From an uncultured Bacilli bacterium (GTDB lineage Bacteria > Bacillota_I > Bacilli_A > RF39 > UBA660): DNA of 64,000 nucleotides. Shown piece after piece: positions 32,106 through 41,972 of this stretch. Location of the stretch: NCBI GenBank assembly GCA_934167485.1, contig CAKPKL010000001.1, positions 92,843 to 156,842 on the forward strand. Reading direction: 5' to 3'. How positions within the stretch are numbered: the first letter of the stretch is position 1; each line of letters opens with the position of its first letter. Below the pieces are notes generated by a model that saw nothing but the letters and a program-made list of their open reading frames with translations, was not told the DNA's origin and searched no databases. The translations under genes were made by a program, and so were the position numbers.

Positions 32106-34679
32106 ATGAAGAAGATAATTATGGTAGATGGTAATAATTTACTTTTTAGAAGTTATTATGCAACAGCTTACAATGGCAACTTTATGAAAAATAGTAAAGG
32201 CTTTCCAACAAATGCATTATTTGGATTTACAAATATGATAAATAAAATAATACAAGAAGAAAATCCTGAATATATTATAGTTGCTTTTGATAAAGGAAAG
32301 ACATTTAGACATGAAAAATATGATTTTTATAAACAAGGTAGAAGTGAAACTCCAGATGAATTAAAGATGCAGTTTCCAGTAGCTAAAAATATGTTGGATG
32401 CTATGGGTATAAAATATTATGAAATAGATAATTATGAAGCTGATGATATTATAGGTACATTTGCTAAATATTGTGATATACCTGATGATGATTATGAAGG
32501 TTTAATTGTAAGTAGTGATAAGGACTTAATTCAATTGATTTCTCCACAAGTAGAAATGAAATTATTAAAGAGTAAAGATTATGTAAGATATAATGTTAAT
32601 AATTTTAAAGAGGAATGGGGAATAGATCCAATTAATATAATAGATTTAAAAGCTCTTATGGGTGATTCTAGTGATAATATTCCAGGAGTAAAGGGAATAG
32701 GTGAGAAAACTGCTTTAAAGCTTTTACACCAATATAAAACTTTAGATGGAGTTTATGATAATATAGATAATATAAAAGGTAGTGTTCATGATAAACTAGC
32801 AAGTGGTAAGAACGATGCTTATATGAGTTATGAGATAACAACCATTTATCGTGAAGTACCTATGGAAATTAATATTTCAGATATAAAGTATTTAGGACCT
32901 AATGAATCATTAAAAGGTATATATGAAGAATTGGAATTTTTCTCATTTTTAAAGAATTTAAAAGTAGAGAATAAATCAGTAAAAGAATCAATTAAATTTG
33001 AAATAATTAATGATACCAGTAAGATAAATATAACAGATGATGTAGCTATTTATTTAGAACTAGATAATTCTAATTATCATAAAGCTAATATTATTGGTAT
33101 GGGTGTATATAATAAAGATTCTGCTTATTTCATAGAAAAAGAAGCTTTATTAAATAATCCAGAATTTTTAACAAGTGTTAAAAAATATACATATGATTAT
33201 AAAAAATTATTGGTAACTTGTAAAAAAAATAATATAAGTTTAAGTAATGTTGTTTTTGATACATCTATAGCAGCTTATCTTTTAGAATATAATTTAAAAG
33301 AGGATATTGCTTATTTATCTAATGAATTTGGATATAAGATCCCATTTTTTACTAATATAGAAAAAGAAGAATTAGATATAAAAGAAATATGTGTTGAAAG
33401 AGCTAAGTTTATTTATGAGACTAAAGATACTTTATATAAAGAATTAGAGTCTAAAGAAATGTTATATTTATTTAATGATGTAGAGATGCCATTAAGTGAA
33501 GTACTTGCTGATATGGAGTATACAGGATTTAATGTAGATAAGAAAAGACTTCTTGATATGGGTGAAGAGATTAAAATTAAAATTGAATTGATTACTAAAG
33601 ATATTTATAATTATGCAGGTAGTAATTTTAATATAGCATCTCCAGCTCAGTTAAGTGATGTATTGTTTGAAAAATTATCTTTACCACACTATGGTAAAAA
33701 AGGTAGAAGTGGATATTCAACAGCTGCTGATGTTTTACAAAAACTAATTGATAAACATCCTATTGTAAATTTAATACTTGAATATAGACTACTTACAAAA
33801 TTATATACAACTTATATAGAAGGATTAATTAGTTATATATATGAAGATAATAAAATACATACAATATATACTCAAACATTAACAAGAACAGGAAGACTTT
33901 CTAGTATAGAACCAAATTTACAAAATATACCTATTAGAAATGAATATGGTAGATTAATAAGAAAGGCTTTTATACCAAGTAGTGATTCAGTTATAGTAAG
34001 TGCGGATTATTCTCAAATAGAGCTTCGTATATTTTCTTGTATGGCAAATATAGATTCATTAAAATATGCCTTTAATCATAATATTGATGTTCATACTAAA
34101 ACTGCTAGTGATATATTTAAAGTAAGTGTTGATGCTGTAACAAAAGATATGAGAAGGATAGCTAAAGCTGTTAATTTTGGAATTATTTATGGTATAAGTG
34201 GTTTTGGATTGTCTGAAAACTTAAATATAGAAACTAAGGAAGCTACTAAGTTTATCAATGATTATTATGAAACATACCCAGGTATTAAAACTTATAAAGA
34301 TGAATGTATAAAAAAGGCTCATGAGGATGGATTTGTTAAAACTTTATTTGGTCGTATAAGAACAATTAATGAGTTGAATAATAAAAATTATATGATTAGA
34401 AGTAGTGCGGAAAGAATTGCTTTAAATACTCCAGTACAAGGAACAGCTGCTGATATTATTAAAATAGCTATGGTAAATTTATATAAAGAATTTAATAAAA
34501 ATAATTTAAAAAGCAAGATACTTGTACAAGTACACGATGAACTTGTAATTGATTGTAAGAAAGATGAGTTAGAAATAGTACAAAAATTATTACGTGATAC
34601 TATGGAACATGTAATAGATCTTGATGTACCACTTTTAATAGATATAGAATATGGTGATGATTGGTACCAAGCTAAATAG
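32106..34679 (+). CDS. polA: DNA polymerase I
   Basis: An 857-residue polymerase with an N-terminal 5' nuclease (VDGNNLLFRSYY, DNYEADDIIGT, SSDKDLIQL, GDSSDNIPGVKGIGEKTA), a central exonuclease-like domain that appears to lack the catalytic Asp/Glu (VAIYLELDN), and a C-terminal polymerase (TGRLSSIEPNLQNIP, SADYSQIELR, VNFGIIYGISGFGL, VQVHDELV). It fills gaps in repair and Okazaki processing. ATG 32106 with AGGTGG upstream is preferred over 32070. Confidence 0.96.
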   Translation: MKKIIMVDGNNLLFRSYYATAYNGNFMKNSKGFPTNALFGFTNMINKIIQEENPEYIIVAFDKGKTFRHEKYDFYKQGRSETPDELKMQFPVAKNMLDAMGIKYYEIDNYEADDIIGTFAKYCDIPDDDYEGLIVSSDKDLIQLISPQVEMKLLKSKDYVRYNVNNFKEEWGIDPINIIDLKALMGDSSDNIPGVKGIGEKTALKLLHQYKTLDGVYDNIDNIKGSVHDKLASGKNDAYMSYEITTIYREVPMEINISDIKYLGPNESLKGIYEELEFFSFLKNLKVENKSVKESIKFEIINDTSKINITDDVAIYLELDNSNYHKANIIGMGVYNKDSAYFIEKEALLNNPEFLTSVKKYTYDYKKLLVTCKKNNISLSNVVFDTSIAAYLLEYNLKEDIAYLSNEFGYKIPFFTNIEKEELDIKEICVERAKFIYETKDTLYKELESKEMLYLFNDVEMPLSEVLADMEYTGFNVDKKRLLDMGEEIKIKIELITKDIYNYAGSNFNIASPAQLSDVLFEKLSLPHYGKKGRSGYSTAADVLQKLIDKHPIVNLILEYRLLTKLYTTYIEGLISYIYEDNKIHTIYTQTLTRTGRLSSIEPNLQNIPIRNEYGRLIRKAFIPSSDSVIVSADYSQIELRIFSCMANIDSLKYAFNHNIDVHTKTASDIFKVSVDAVTKDMRRIAKAVNFGIIYGISGFGLSENLNIETKEATKFINDYYETYPGIKTYKDECIKKAHEDGFVKTLFGRIRTINELNNKNYMIRSSAERIALNTPVQGTAADIIKIAMVNLYKEFNKNNLKSKILVQVHDELVIDCKKDELEIVQKLLRDTMEHVIDLDVPLLIDIEYGDDWYQAK

Positions 34680-34700
34680 GAATTTTATATTCCTTTTTTC
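34678..34700 (+). terminator. Terminator of polA
   Basis: AGGAAT/ATTCCT stem over the stop codon, then Ts. Confidence 0.65.
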
Positions 34701-34784
34701 TTTTAAATAATCTTGGAAAAATAGAACATTCGTGATATAATTATACTTGGGATAGTGTAAAAGAATAATAAAGGTGGTGATACT

Positions 34785-37166
34785 ATGTATGAGTTAGGTA
34801 AACACTTTAATTTTGATCTTAATAAATCAACAGCTAATAAGGATTGCGTATTTAAAGGCGATAAGTATAGAATAACTGTACTTACAGAAAGATTACTTAG
34901 ATTAGAATATAATGAAAATGGTATGTTTGAAGATTACCCAACAGAACTTATATGGTATCGAAATCTACCAAAACCAGAGTTTAATGTAGAAGAGGATAAT
35001 AAAACAATTAAAATAACTACAAAGTATTTTGAATTGTTTTATCAGAAAGAAAAACAATTTAAAGGAAATAAATTTGTACCAACTAAGAATTTAAAAATAT
35101 CTTTACTTGGTACTGATAGAGTGTGGTATTATGGACATCCTGAAGTAAAAAATTTTGGAATGTATAATACTAAATCAAAAAACTTTAAAAAGAAAGAAGT
35201 ACAAAAAAGTTTATATTCATTAGATGGTTTCGCATCTATTGATGATTCTAAGACTTCTTTAATACTAGAAAATGGTACTTTTAAAAAAAGGGATAATAGT
35301 GGTGTTGATATATATGTATTTATGTATAATAAAGACTTTTATTATTGTCTAAGTGATTATTTTGCAATCACAGGTTATCCTCCTTTAATTCCTAGATATG
35401 CTTTAGGTACTTGGTGGGATAAGGAAGATTTTTATAATGAATTTGATGTAGTTAATTTTGTTAAAAAGTTTGAAAAAAATAATATACCTATTTCAGTATT
35501 TATTTTAAATAAGTGGGAATCTAATAATGAATTTAAGTTTAATGAATTTTATAGAGATCCTAAGGTTATGATAGATTATTTAACTAATAAAAAAATTAAG
35601 TTTGGACTTTCTATAAATGATCCAATTACTTTTAAAGCTAATACATTAAATTTTGATAAATTAAAGGAATATTTATCTACAGATAAAAATGGTAATATAC
35701 CATTTAATGTATATGATGCAAGAACTATAGATGCATTTTTAAAACTAATAATTCATCCTTTAAGTGATAATGGCGTTATGTTCTATTCTTTAGATACATT
35801 TGATAAAAATAATTTAGAAAGATTATCTATATTAAAACATTATTTATATTTTGATAATTTAAGGGATCAAAGTAAAAGACCTATGATAAGTGCGTATAAT
35901 TCTTTGCTTGCTTCTCATAGATATCCAATATTATATGCTGGTGAATCTATTGTCGGATGGGATTCATTAAAAGAAATACCATTTTTTAATTCGAGTGCGA
36001 CTAATTTAGGAATAAGTTTTTGGAGTCATGATTTTGGTGGTACTAAAGGTGGAATTGAGGATAGTGAGTTATTTACTCGTTATATAGAGTTAGGTACATT
36101 TTCTCCAATATTAAGACTTGGTAGTGCAGCAGGAAAATATTATAAAAGAGAACCTTGGAAATGGGGGATAAAAACTTCTAAGATAGTAATAGATTATATT
36201 AATTTAAGATATAAATTAATACCATATATATATACAGAATCTTATAAGTATTTTAAATATGGTAAACCTTTAATAGAGCCTATTTACTATAGAGTACCGT
36301 ATTTATATGATGATCCTATATATTCAAATGAATATTTCTTTGGGTCTACATTCTTTATAAGTCCAATAATAACTAAAAAAGATTTAATAATGGATAGAGT
36401 TATACAAAGATTATTTATTCCAGATGGTGTATGGTATGATTATTTTACTGGTAAAAAATATATCGGTAATAAAAAATATGTATCATTTTATAAAGATGAA
36501 GAGTATCCAATATTTGTAAAAGCAGGTGCAATTATACCAAAAGCATTAAATAACTATAATGATACTAGTGTTCCAAGTAGTATGGAGATAGAAATATTTC
36601 CAGGTGATAATAATACTTATAGTATTTATGAAGATGATGGTGAATCTAATAATTATTTAAAAGGTGAATATTTAATAACTAATGTTGAATTTGTATATAA
36701 AAAGAATGATTATAGAATTACAATATTACCGGTAGAAGGTAGAATGAGTGCAGTACCTAAGGTAAGAAATTATAGAATAAGATTAAAAAATACAAAAGAG
36801 TCATCTAATGTATTTAGTTATGTTGCTAGTACTCAGGTAAGTAATAGTATTTATAAAGATTCAAAAGATTTAATGATAGAAATACCTAATGTTCCAACAT
36901 CATCACAACTTACAATATTATGTAGTGGTGATAATATAGAAATAGAAGATATGAGAATTATTAATGAAGATATTGTATCTATTATAAGTGATTTGCCAAT
37001 AAAGACAGTTGTTAAAGAAAGAGTAGACAAAATAATGTTTTCAGGAGAACTTACTCTTAAACAAAAAAGAATAGCTATAAGAAAGTTATCAAGAGGTAAA
37101 GATTATTTAGAAAAAAAATATATAGAATTATTCTTAAAACTACTTGAATATATTAGTGAAGTGTAA
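34785..37166 (+). CDS. Divergent glycoside hydrolase family 31 protein (alpha-glucosidase-like)
   Basis: A 793-residue cytoplasmic protein with the GH31 layout: N-terminal beta-sandwich, barrel entry PPLIPRYALGTWW, the Asp segment FYSLDTFDK (Asp about 337), the SHDFGG motif with FTRYIELGTFSPILR, and C-terminal sandwiches with YEDDGES. The usual WxDMNE nucleophile motif is replaced by YSLDT. In the acid/base motif, where WSGD is usual, it reads YAGE (Glu about 387). It may have unusual specificity or weak activity. AAGGTGGTG precedes the ATG; it is monocistronic. Confidence 0.85.
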   Translation: MYELGKHFNFDLNKSTANKDCVFKGDKYRITVLTERLLRLEYNENGMFEDYPTELIWYRNLPKPEFNVEEDNKTIKITTKYFELFYQKEKQFKGNKFVPTKNLKISLLGTDRVWYYGHPEVKNFGMYNTKSKNFKKKEVQKSLYSLDGFASIDDSKTSLILENGTFKKRDNSGVDIYVFMYNKDFYYCLSDYFAITGYPPLIPRYALGTWWDKEDFYNEFDVVNFVKKFEKNNIPISVFILNKWESNNEFKFNEFYRDPKVMIDYLTNKKIKFGLSINDPITFKANTLNFDKLKEYLSTDKNGNIPFNVYDARTIDAFLKLIIHPLSDNGVMFYSLDTFDKNNLERLSILKHYLYFDNLRDQSKRPMISAYNSLLASHRYPILYAGESIVGWDSLKEIPFFNSSATNLGISFWSHDFGGTKGGIEDSELFTRYIELGTFSPILRLGSAAGKYYKREPWKWGIKTSKIVIDYINLRYKLIPYIYTESYKYFKYGKPLIEPIYYRVPYLYDDPIYSNEYFFGSTFFISPIITKKDLIMDRVIQRLFIPDGVWYDYFTGKKYIGNKKYVSFYKDEEYPIFVKAGAIIPKALNNYNDTSVPSSMEIEIFPGDNNTYSIYEDDGESNNYLKGEYLITNVEFVYKKNDYRITILPVEGRMSAVPKVRNYRIRLKNTKESSNVFSYVASTQVSNSIYKDSKDLMIEIPNVPTSSQLTILCSGDNIEIEDMRIINEDIVSIISDLPIKTVVKERVDKIMFSGELTLKQKRIAIRKLSRGKDYLEKKYIELFLKLLEYISEV

Positions 37167-37392
37167 TATAATAGTGATATATTTAAAGGCGAGGAAGAAG
37201 AGTAGTAATAAATATATTATTTTTAAGAGAAAAAGTGGCTGGTGAAAACTTTAAATAAATATTTATGAACTTGCTTTGGAGCTTCAATAGACGTATAATG
37301 AAAAGCACGTTAAGCTTATAAAGCTGTAGAAATACAGGAAATAGGGTGGTAACACGATAAGATTCGTCCTTATATAGGATGAGTCTTTTTTT
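37167..37392 (+). promoter_or_regulatory. T-box leader controlling leuS
   Basis: TATAAT at 37167-37172 starts a leader of about 215 bases. It has a stem I region, the T-box sequence AGGGTGGTAACACG (about 37343-37356) and a terminator hairpin (AGATTCGTCCT / AGGATGAGTCT, then eight Ts, ending about 37392). Uncharged tRNA binding would favour the antiterminator. A CTT in GAACTTGC (about 37270) is a possible Leu specifier. The leader precedes a small membrane gene as well as leuS, so both are probably tRNA-Leu regulated. Confidence 0.88.
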
Positions 37393-37403
37393 TAGGAGGG
37401 AAT

Positions 37404-37751
37404 ATGAAAGAGTTAATGTTATATTTATTTATATTTGTTATATGTTATTTATTTTATTTGATATTTGTATTAAATAGAAAGAATGTTTTAAAGAAATTTC
37501 CAAATGGTAAGGAAATGACTTATTTAAAATATAAATATGGTATCAAAGTAAATGATAAAAATATAAAAGAAATAGCTAATAAAGTTTTTTTAGCAAATTC
37601 TTTTATATTTGCTACTGCAGTATATGTTATGTGTTTATTTAAAAATTTAATAATTCAAATATTAATAGGATTAGTAGTAGTACTTATACTTATATTAGTT
37701 TTATATCATATAATAGGAACTTATTATAAAAAAAGACAGGGAGGAAAATAA
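37404..37751 (+). CDS. Small membrane protein in the leuS T-box operon
   Basis: A 115-residue protein with an N-terminal hydrophobic helix (about 3-24), a basic middle (LNRKNVLKKFPNGKEMTYLKYKYGIK) and two further membrane helices (about 62-82, 86-108). TAGGAGGG precedes the ATG. It lies one base before the leuS ATG and after the T-box, so it must share leucine-responsive control. I recognise no family. Confidence 0.7.
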   Translation: MKELMLYLFIFVICYLFYLIFVLNRKNVLKKFPNGKEMTYLKYKYGIKVNDKNIKEIANKVFLANSFIFATAVYVMCLFKNLIIQILIGLVVVLILILVLYHIIGTYYKKRQGGK

Positions 37752-37752
37752 T

Positions 37753-40170
37753 ATGTATGATTTTAAAAAAATAGAAGAAAAATGGCAAAAGTATTGGGAA
37801 GATAATAAAATTTTTGAGGCTAGTAATAATAGTGACAAGAAACCTTATTATATATTAGTTGAGTTTCCATATCCTTCTGGAGCTGGATTACATGTAGGAC
37901 ACGTTAGAAGTTATACAGCACAAGATGCTTTAGCGCGTATTAAAAGGATGCAAGGATATAATGTTTTATATCCTATGGGATGGGATGCTTTTGGCGCACC
38001 AGCAGAACAATATGCAATAAAAAATCATATACATCCGAAAGATGCGGTAAGAGAGAATATTCACACTTTTAAGGGACAAATGAAATCTCTTGGATTTTCA
38101 TTTGATTGGTCACGTGAGTTTTCTACAACAGATCCAGAATATTATAAATGGACACAGTGGCAATTTTTACAATTTTATAAACACGGTATGGCTTATAAAG
38201 ATACTATACCAGTAAATTGGTGTCCTAGTTGTAAAACTGTATTATCAAATGAAGATGCAGCAGGTGGAGTATGTGAAAGATGTGGCAGTTTGGTTGTTCA
38301 AAAAGAAAAATCACAATGGATGCTTAGAATGAGTAATTATGCTGAGGATTTATTAAAAGGATTGGATGATACTAATTTTGCTGATAAAGTAAAACTAGGT
38401 CAAATAAATTGGATAGGTAAATCAAAAGGTGTTGAAGTTGATATAGATATTGTAGGTGGAGGAAAATTTTCAATATTTACAACTTGTATAGAAACTATAT
38501 ATGGTATAACATTCTTTGTAATTGCTCCTGATGGTAAATTAATTAAAGAACTTATGCCAAGAGTAGAAAATAAAGATGAAATATTAGAGTATATAGAAGA
38601 AACTTCTAAAAAATCTAATATGGATAGAACAGAACTTAATAAAGGCAAAACAGGAGTAGAAGTAAAAGGAATTAAAGCTATAAATCCAGTAAATGGTAAA
38701 GAAGTACCAATATTTTTAGGAGACTTTGTATTAGGTGATTATGGTACGGGTGCAGTAATGGCAGTTCCTGCACATGATGGACGTGATTATGAGTATGCTA
38801 AAGTTCATAGTTTGGATATAGTAGAAGTAATAACTGGCGGAGATATAACTACTAGTGCTTATGAAAAATATGATTATTTAGATAACAAAAATTCTAAATT
38901 AATTAATTCAGGAGAATTTACAGGATTAGATGTTGAGAGTGCAAAGAAAAAAATAACAGAATACTTAGTAAATAAAAATATCGCAAGAGAAGTAAATAAT
39001 TATAAAATGAGAGATTGGATTTTTTCAAGACAAAGATTCTGGGGAGAACCAATTCCAATGGTACATTGTGATAAATGTGGTTGGGTTCCAATGAATGAAG
39101 ATGATTTGCCATTGCTTTTACCAGATGTAGCAGAATATGAACCAACAGATAATGGAGAAAGTCCACTTGCTAAAATAACAGATTGGGTAAATACGACCTG
39201 TCCAAAATGTGGTGGAAATGCAAAAAGAGAAACTGATACTATGCCAAATTGGGCTGGATCTAGTTGGTATTTCCTAAGATTTATGGATGCACATAATGAT
39301 TCTTGTTTTGCTAGTATGGATGCTATGAAATATTGGAACAGAGTAGATTGGTATAATGGTGGTATGGAACATACCGCACGTCATTTATTATATGCGAGAT
39401 TCTGGGTACAATTTTTATATAATATAGGATTGGTTCCAAATAAAGAAATGATATGGACAAGGGTAAGCCATGGAATGATACTTGGATCAAATGGAGAAAA
39501 AATGAGTAAATCAAAAGGTAATGTAGTTAATCCTGATGATATAGTATCAGCTTATGGTGCAGATGCACTTCGTACATATGAAATGTTTATAGGAGATTAT
39601 GAACATGATGCTTCATGGAGTGAAAATGGACTTAAAGGATGTAAAAAATTCTTAGATAGAATTTATAGATTAGGAGAAAAATTAACTTCAAATAAAGAAG
39701 ATAATAATGAAGTAGAAATACTTATTAATCAAACAATAAAGAAAGTGACAGATGATTTGAATACAATGAAATATAATACAGCTGTATCTGCTCTTATGAT
39801 TTTATTAAATAAATTAGAAGAATTAGAAAGCGTTTCTAAAGAGTATTATAGAATATTACTTCATTTATTAAATCCTATTGCTCCGCACATTACTGAAGAA
39901 TTAAATGAAATATATAATTTAGGCCCTAAATTTACTGGATCAGAATGGCCAAATTATGATTCAACAAAACTAGAAAATAATACATTTACTATGGTAGTTC
40001 AAGTAAATGGAAAAGTAAGAGGTAAAATAGAAATAAATTCTAATACTACTGAAGATGAGATGAAGGAACATGCTATGAGAATAGATAATGTAAAAACATT
40101 TACTGAGGGTAAAGAAGTAGTTAAGGTAATAGTTGTACCTAAAAAATTAGTTAATATAGTAGTAAAATAA
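37753..40170 (+). CDS. leuS: Leucyl-tRNA synthetase
   Basis: An 805-residue class Ia synthetase. HIGH motif in FPYPSGAGLHVGHVRSYT, zinc-type Cys pairs (CPSCK...CERCG), the editing domain (GTGAVMAVPAHDGRDYE), a second zinc motif (CPKCGG), KMSKSKGNVVNPDD, and a C-terminal anticodon-binding domain (VQVNGKVRGKIE). It is the second gene after the Leu T-box. Confidence 0.98.
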   Translation: MYDFKKIEEKWQKYWEDNKIFEASNNSDKKPYYILVEFPYPSGAGLHVGHVRSYTAQDALARIKRMQGYNVLYPMGWDAFGAPAEQYAIKNHIHPKDAVRENIHTFKGQMKSLGFSFDWSREFSTTDPEYYKWTQWQFLQFYKHGMAYKDTIPVNWCPSCKTVLSNEDAAGGVCERCGSLVVQKEKSQWMLRMSNYAEDLLKGLDDTNFADKVKLGQINWIGKSKGVEVDIDIVGGGKFSIFTTCIETIYGITFFVIAPDGKLIKELMPRVENKDEILEYIEETSKKSNMDRTELNKGKTGVEVKGIKAINPVNGKEVPIFLGDFVLGDYGTGAVMAVPAHDGRDYEYAKVHSLDIVEVITGGDITTSAYEKYDYLDNKNSKLINSGEFTGLDVESAKKKITEYLVNKNIAREVNNYKMRDWIFSRQRFWGEPIPMVHCDKCGWVPMNEDDLPLLLPDVAEYEPTDNGESPLAKITDWVNTTCPKCGGNAKRETDTMPNWAGSSWYFLRFMDAHNDSCFASMDAMKYWNRVDWYNGGMEHTARHLLYARFWVQFLYNIGLVPNKEMIWTRVSHGMILGSNGEKMSKSKGNVVNPDDIVSAYGADALRTYEMFIGDYEHDASWSENGLKGCKKFLDRIYRLGEKLTSNKEDNNEVEILINQTIKKVTDDLNTMKYNTAVSALMILLNKLEELESVSKEYYRILLHLLNPIAPHITEELNEIYNLGPKFTGSEWPNYDSTKLENNTFTMVVQVNGKVRGKIEINSNTTEDEMKEHAMRIDNVKTFTEGKEVVKVIVVPKKLVNIVVK

Positions 40171-40203
40171 AAGATTGAATTTTCAATCTTTTTTTAGTAT
40201 AAT
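40169..40203 (+). promoter_or_regulatory. leuS terminator overlapping the promoter of the GLUG pilin
   Basis: The AAAGATTGA/TCAATCTTT hairpin and T-run end leuS. TTGAAT within it (40175-40180) is the -35 box for TATAAT at 40198-40203 (17-base spacer), followed by the shared AAAAATAAGAAAG leader. Confidence 0.7.
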
Positions 40204-40236
40204 TAATGTAGTTAAAAATAAGAAAGTAGGAATATT

Positions 40237-41805
40237 ATGAAAAGAAAAGGATTTACATTAATAGAACTTTTAGCAGTCATAGTAATACTAGCAATCATCG
40301 CATTAATCGCAACCCCAATAGTATTGGATATAATAGAGGATAGTAAAAATTCAAGTATCAAAAGAAGTGCAGAACTTTATTTAGATGCAGTAGAACAAGC
40401 AATAGCTACAAGTGTGATGAATGATGGATTAGAAGATGGAACATATATAATAGATAGTAAAGGAAATTTAAAATATAAAGATAAAACAATCAAAGTAGAT
40501 GTAAAAAACTATAATTTTGAATCCGGAACAGTAATAATAGAACAAGGACAGATAAAAGATATAAAACTATCTAATAATGAAAAAGTAACAACAGGAAAAG
40601 AACTAAATAAAATAGATAAATGGGATGGAAAGACAGTAACAGAATTAATGCCAGATAGTAATGGTATTTATCATATAACAAAAGCAAGTGAATTAGCCTG
40701 GGTTGCGCAACAAGTAAAAAATAAAAAAACATTTGAGGGTGAAACAATATCACTAGATGCATCACTAGATTTAGGTGGAAGATATGATAAAGATGGAAAA
40801 AAATTAGGAACAGAATGGACACCAATAGGAATCAAAAAATCAGATACTGAGGAACTTCCATTTAAAGGAACATTTGAAGGAAACAATAATGTAATAAGTG
40901 GTGTATATATAAATAGAGCACAAGATGATTTAGATGAAAATAAACATTTAGGTTTATTTGGGTATAGCGATACTGCTATTATAAAGAGTTTGGTAATAAA
41001 AGATTTTTATATAAAAGGGTACTCAGCGATAGGAGGATTAATTGGAAGAGCTAAAAATAATACTAATATCGATAATATAGTTGCTAGTAATATTTATATT
41101 GATACAATAAATAGTGGTGGAATAATAGTAGGAGCTACTCAAACGGAAGTAGTCTTAACTAACCTATATTCATATAATAGCAAAATAATCGGTAATGGAA
41201 AATATATAGGAGGTGTAGTAGGATCTTTACAAATTAAATGTTCATTAAATAATGCATATAGTAATTCGATTGTAAAAAATAATGGAACAATTAGAGTAGC
41301 TGGAGTCGGTGGAGTAGTAGGTTTTACATATAAACAAGAAATTGCAGAAAATCTTATATCAGAGGCAACAGTTTCTGGCTATTCTGATGTAGGTGGATTG
41401 ATAGGCCAATTACAACAAGGTTCAACTCTTAAAAATAGTGTGTCGTATGCAAAAGTTAGTGGTACAAATAATATAGGCGGAATAATAGGAATTAACAGTG
41501 GAGAAGCAGGTAATACTGAAATAGAAAATATAAGATCATATGCAACAATAGATGGTACAGGGGAATATGTAGGAGGAATGATTGGTTACGCCTGTGGTGA
41601 TAATACACTTATAAATTTATATTCAAACTCTAAAATAAAAGGGAAAGATAAAGTAGGAAAAATAATAGGCGGTTTTAGAGAAAATTTTGAATCAAAATTA
41701 AACTATAAAGACTTAATATCAGAATCAACTATAGAGGGTGAAACCAATGTAGGAGATCTTTGGGGATATATTAATGAAAAAGTAACATTAAATAAATTGG
41801 ATTAA
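40237..41805 (+). CDS. Type IV prepilin-like protein with GLUG-repeat adhesin domain
   Basis: A 522-residue protein. The shared prepilin start (MKRKG|FTLIELLAVIVILAI) and SSIKRSAELYLDAVEQA helix come first. Then a beta-rich region follows with a WTPIGI/FKGTFEGNNNVISG motif and repeated GLUG-type units (GGLIGRAKN, GGVVGSLQ, GGVVGFTY, GGLIGQLQ, GGIIGINS, GGMIGYAC) over about 245-475. GLUG repeats form right-handed beta-helical stalks in bacterial and IgA-peptidase-type surface proteins. This is another exchangeable display module on the common pilin helix. Confidence 0.88.
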   Translation: MKRKGFTLIELLAVIVILAIIALIATPIVLDIIEDSKNSSIKRSAELYLDAVEQAIATSVMNDGLEDGTYIIDSKGNLKYKDKTIKVDVKNYNFESGTVIIEQGQIKDIKLSNNEKVTTGKELNKIDKWDGKTVTELMPDSNGIYHITKASELAWVAQQVKNKKTFEGETISLDASLDLGGRYDKDGKKLGTEWTPIGIKKSDTEELPFKGTFEGNNNVISGVYINRAQDDLDENKHLGLFGYSDTAIIKSLVIKDFYIKGYSAIGGLIGRAKNNTNIDNIVASNIYIDTINSGGIIVGATQTEVVLTNLYSYNSKIIGNGKYIGGVVGSLQIKCSLNNAYSNSIVKNNGTIRVAGVGGVVGFTYKQEIAENLISEATVSGYSDVGGLIGQLQQGSTLKNSVSYAKVSGTNNIGGIIGINSGEAGNTEIENIRSYATIDGTGEYVGGMIGYACGDNTLINLYSNSKIKGKDKVGKIIGGFRENFESKLNYKDLISESTIEGETNVGDLWGYINEKVTLNKLD

Positions 41806-41835
41806 AATAGAAATTTTATAAAATTTCTATTTTTT
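41804..41835 (+). terminator. Terminator of the GLUG pilin
   Basis: A 13-bp stem (AAAATAGAAATTT / AAATTTCTATTTT), then Ts. 41836-41972 is AT-rich with no evident gene. Confidence 0.8.
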
Positions 41836-41972
41836 GTATTATTCTTTTACCAAAATAAAGACAATGTAAACAATATTAAAATAATTGTAAAAAAAATAAA
41901 TTAAAAAATTAAAATCTAAATTTTGATATATTTTTATTTATATGTTAAAAGTATATTGAAAGGAGAATTTTT

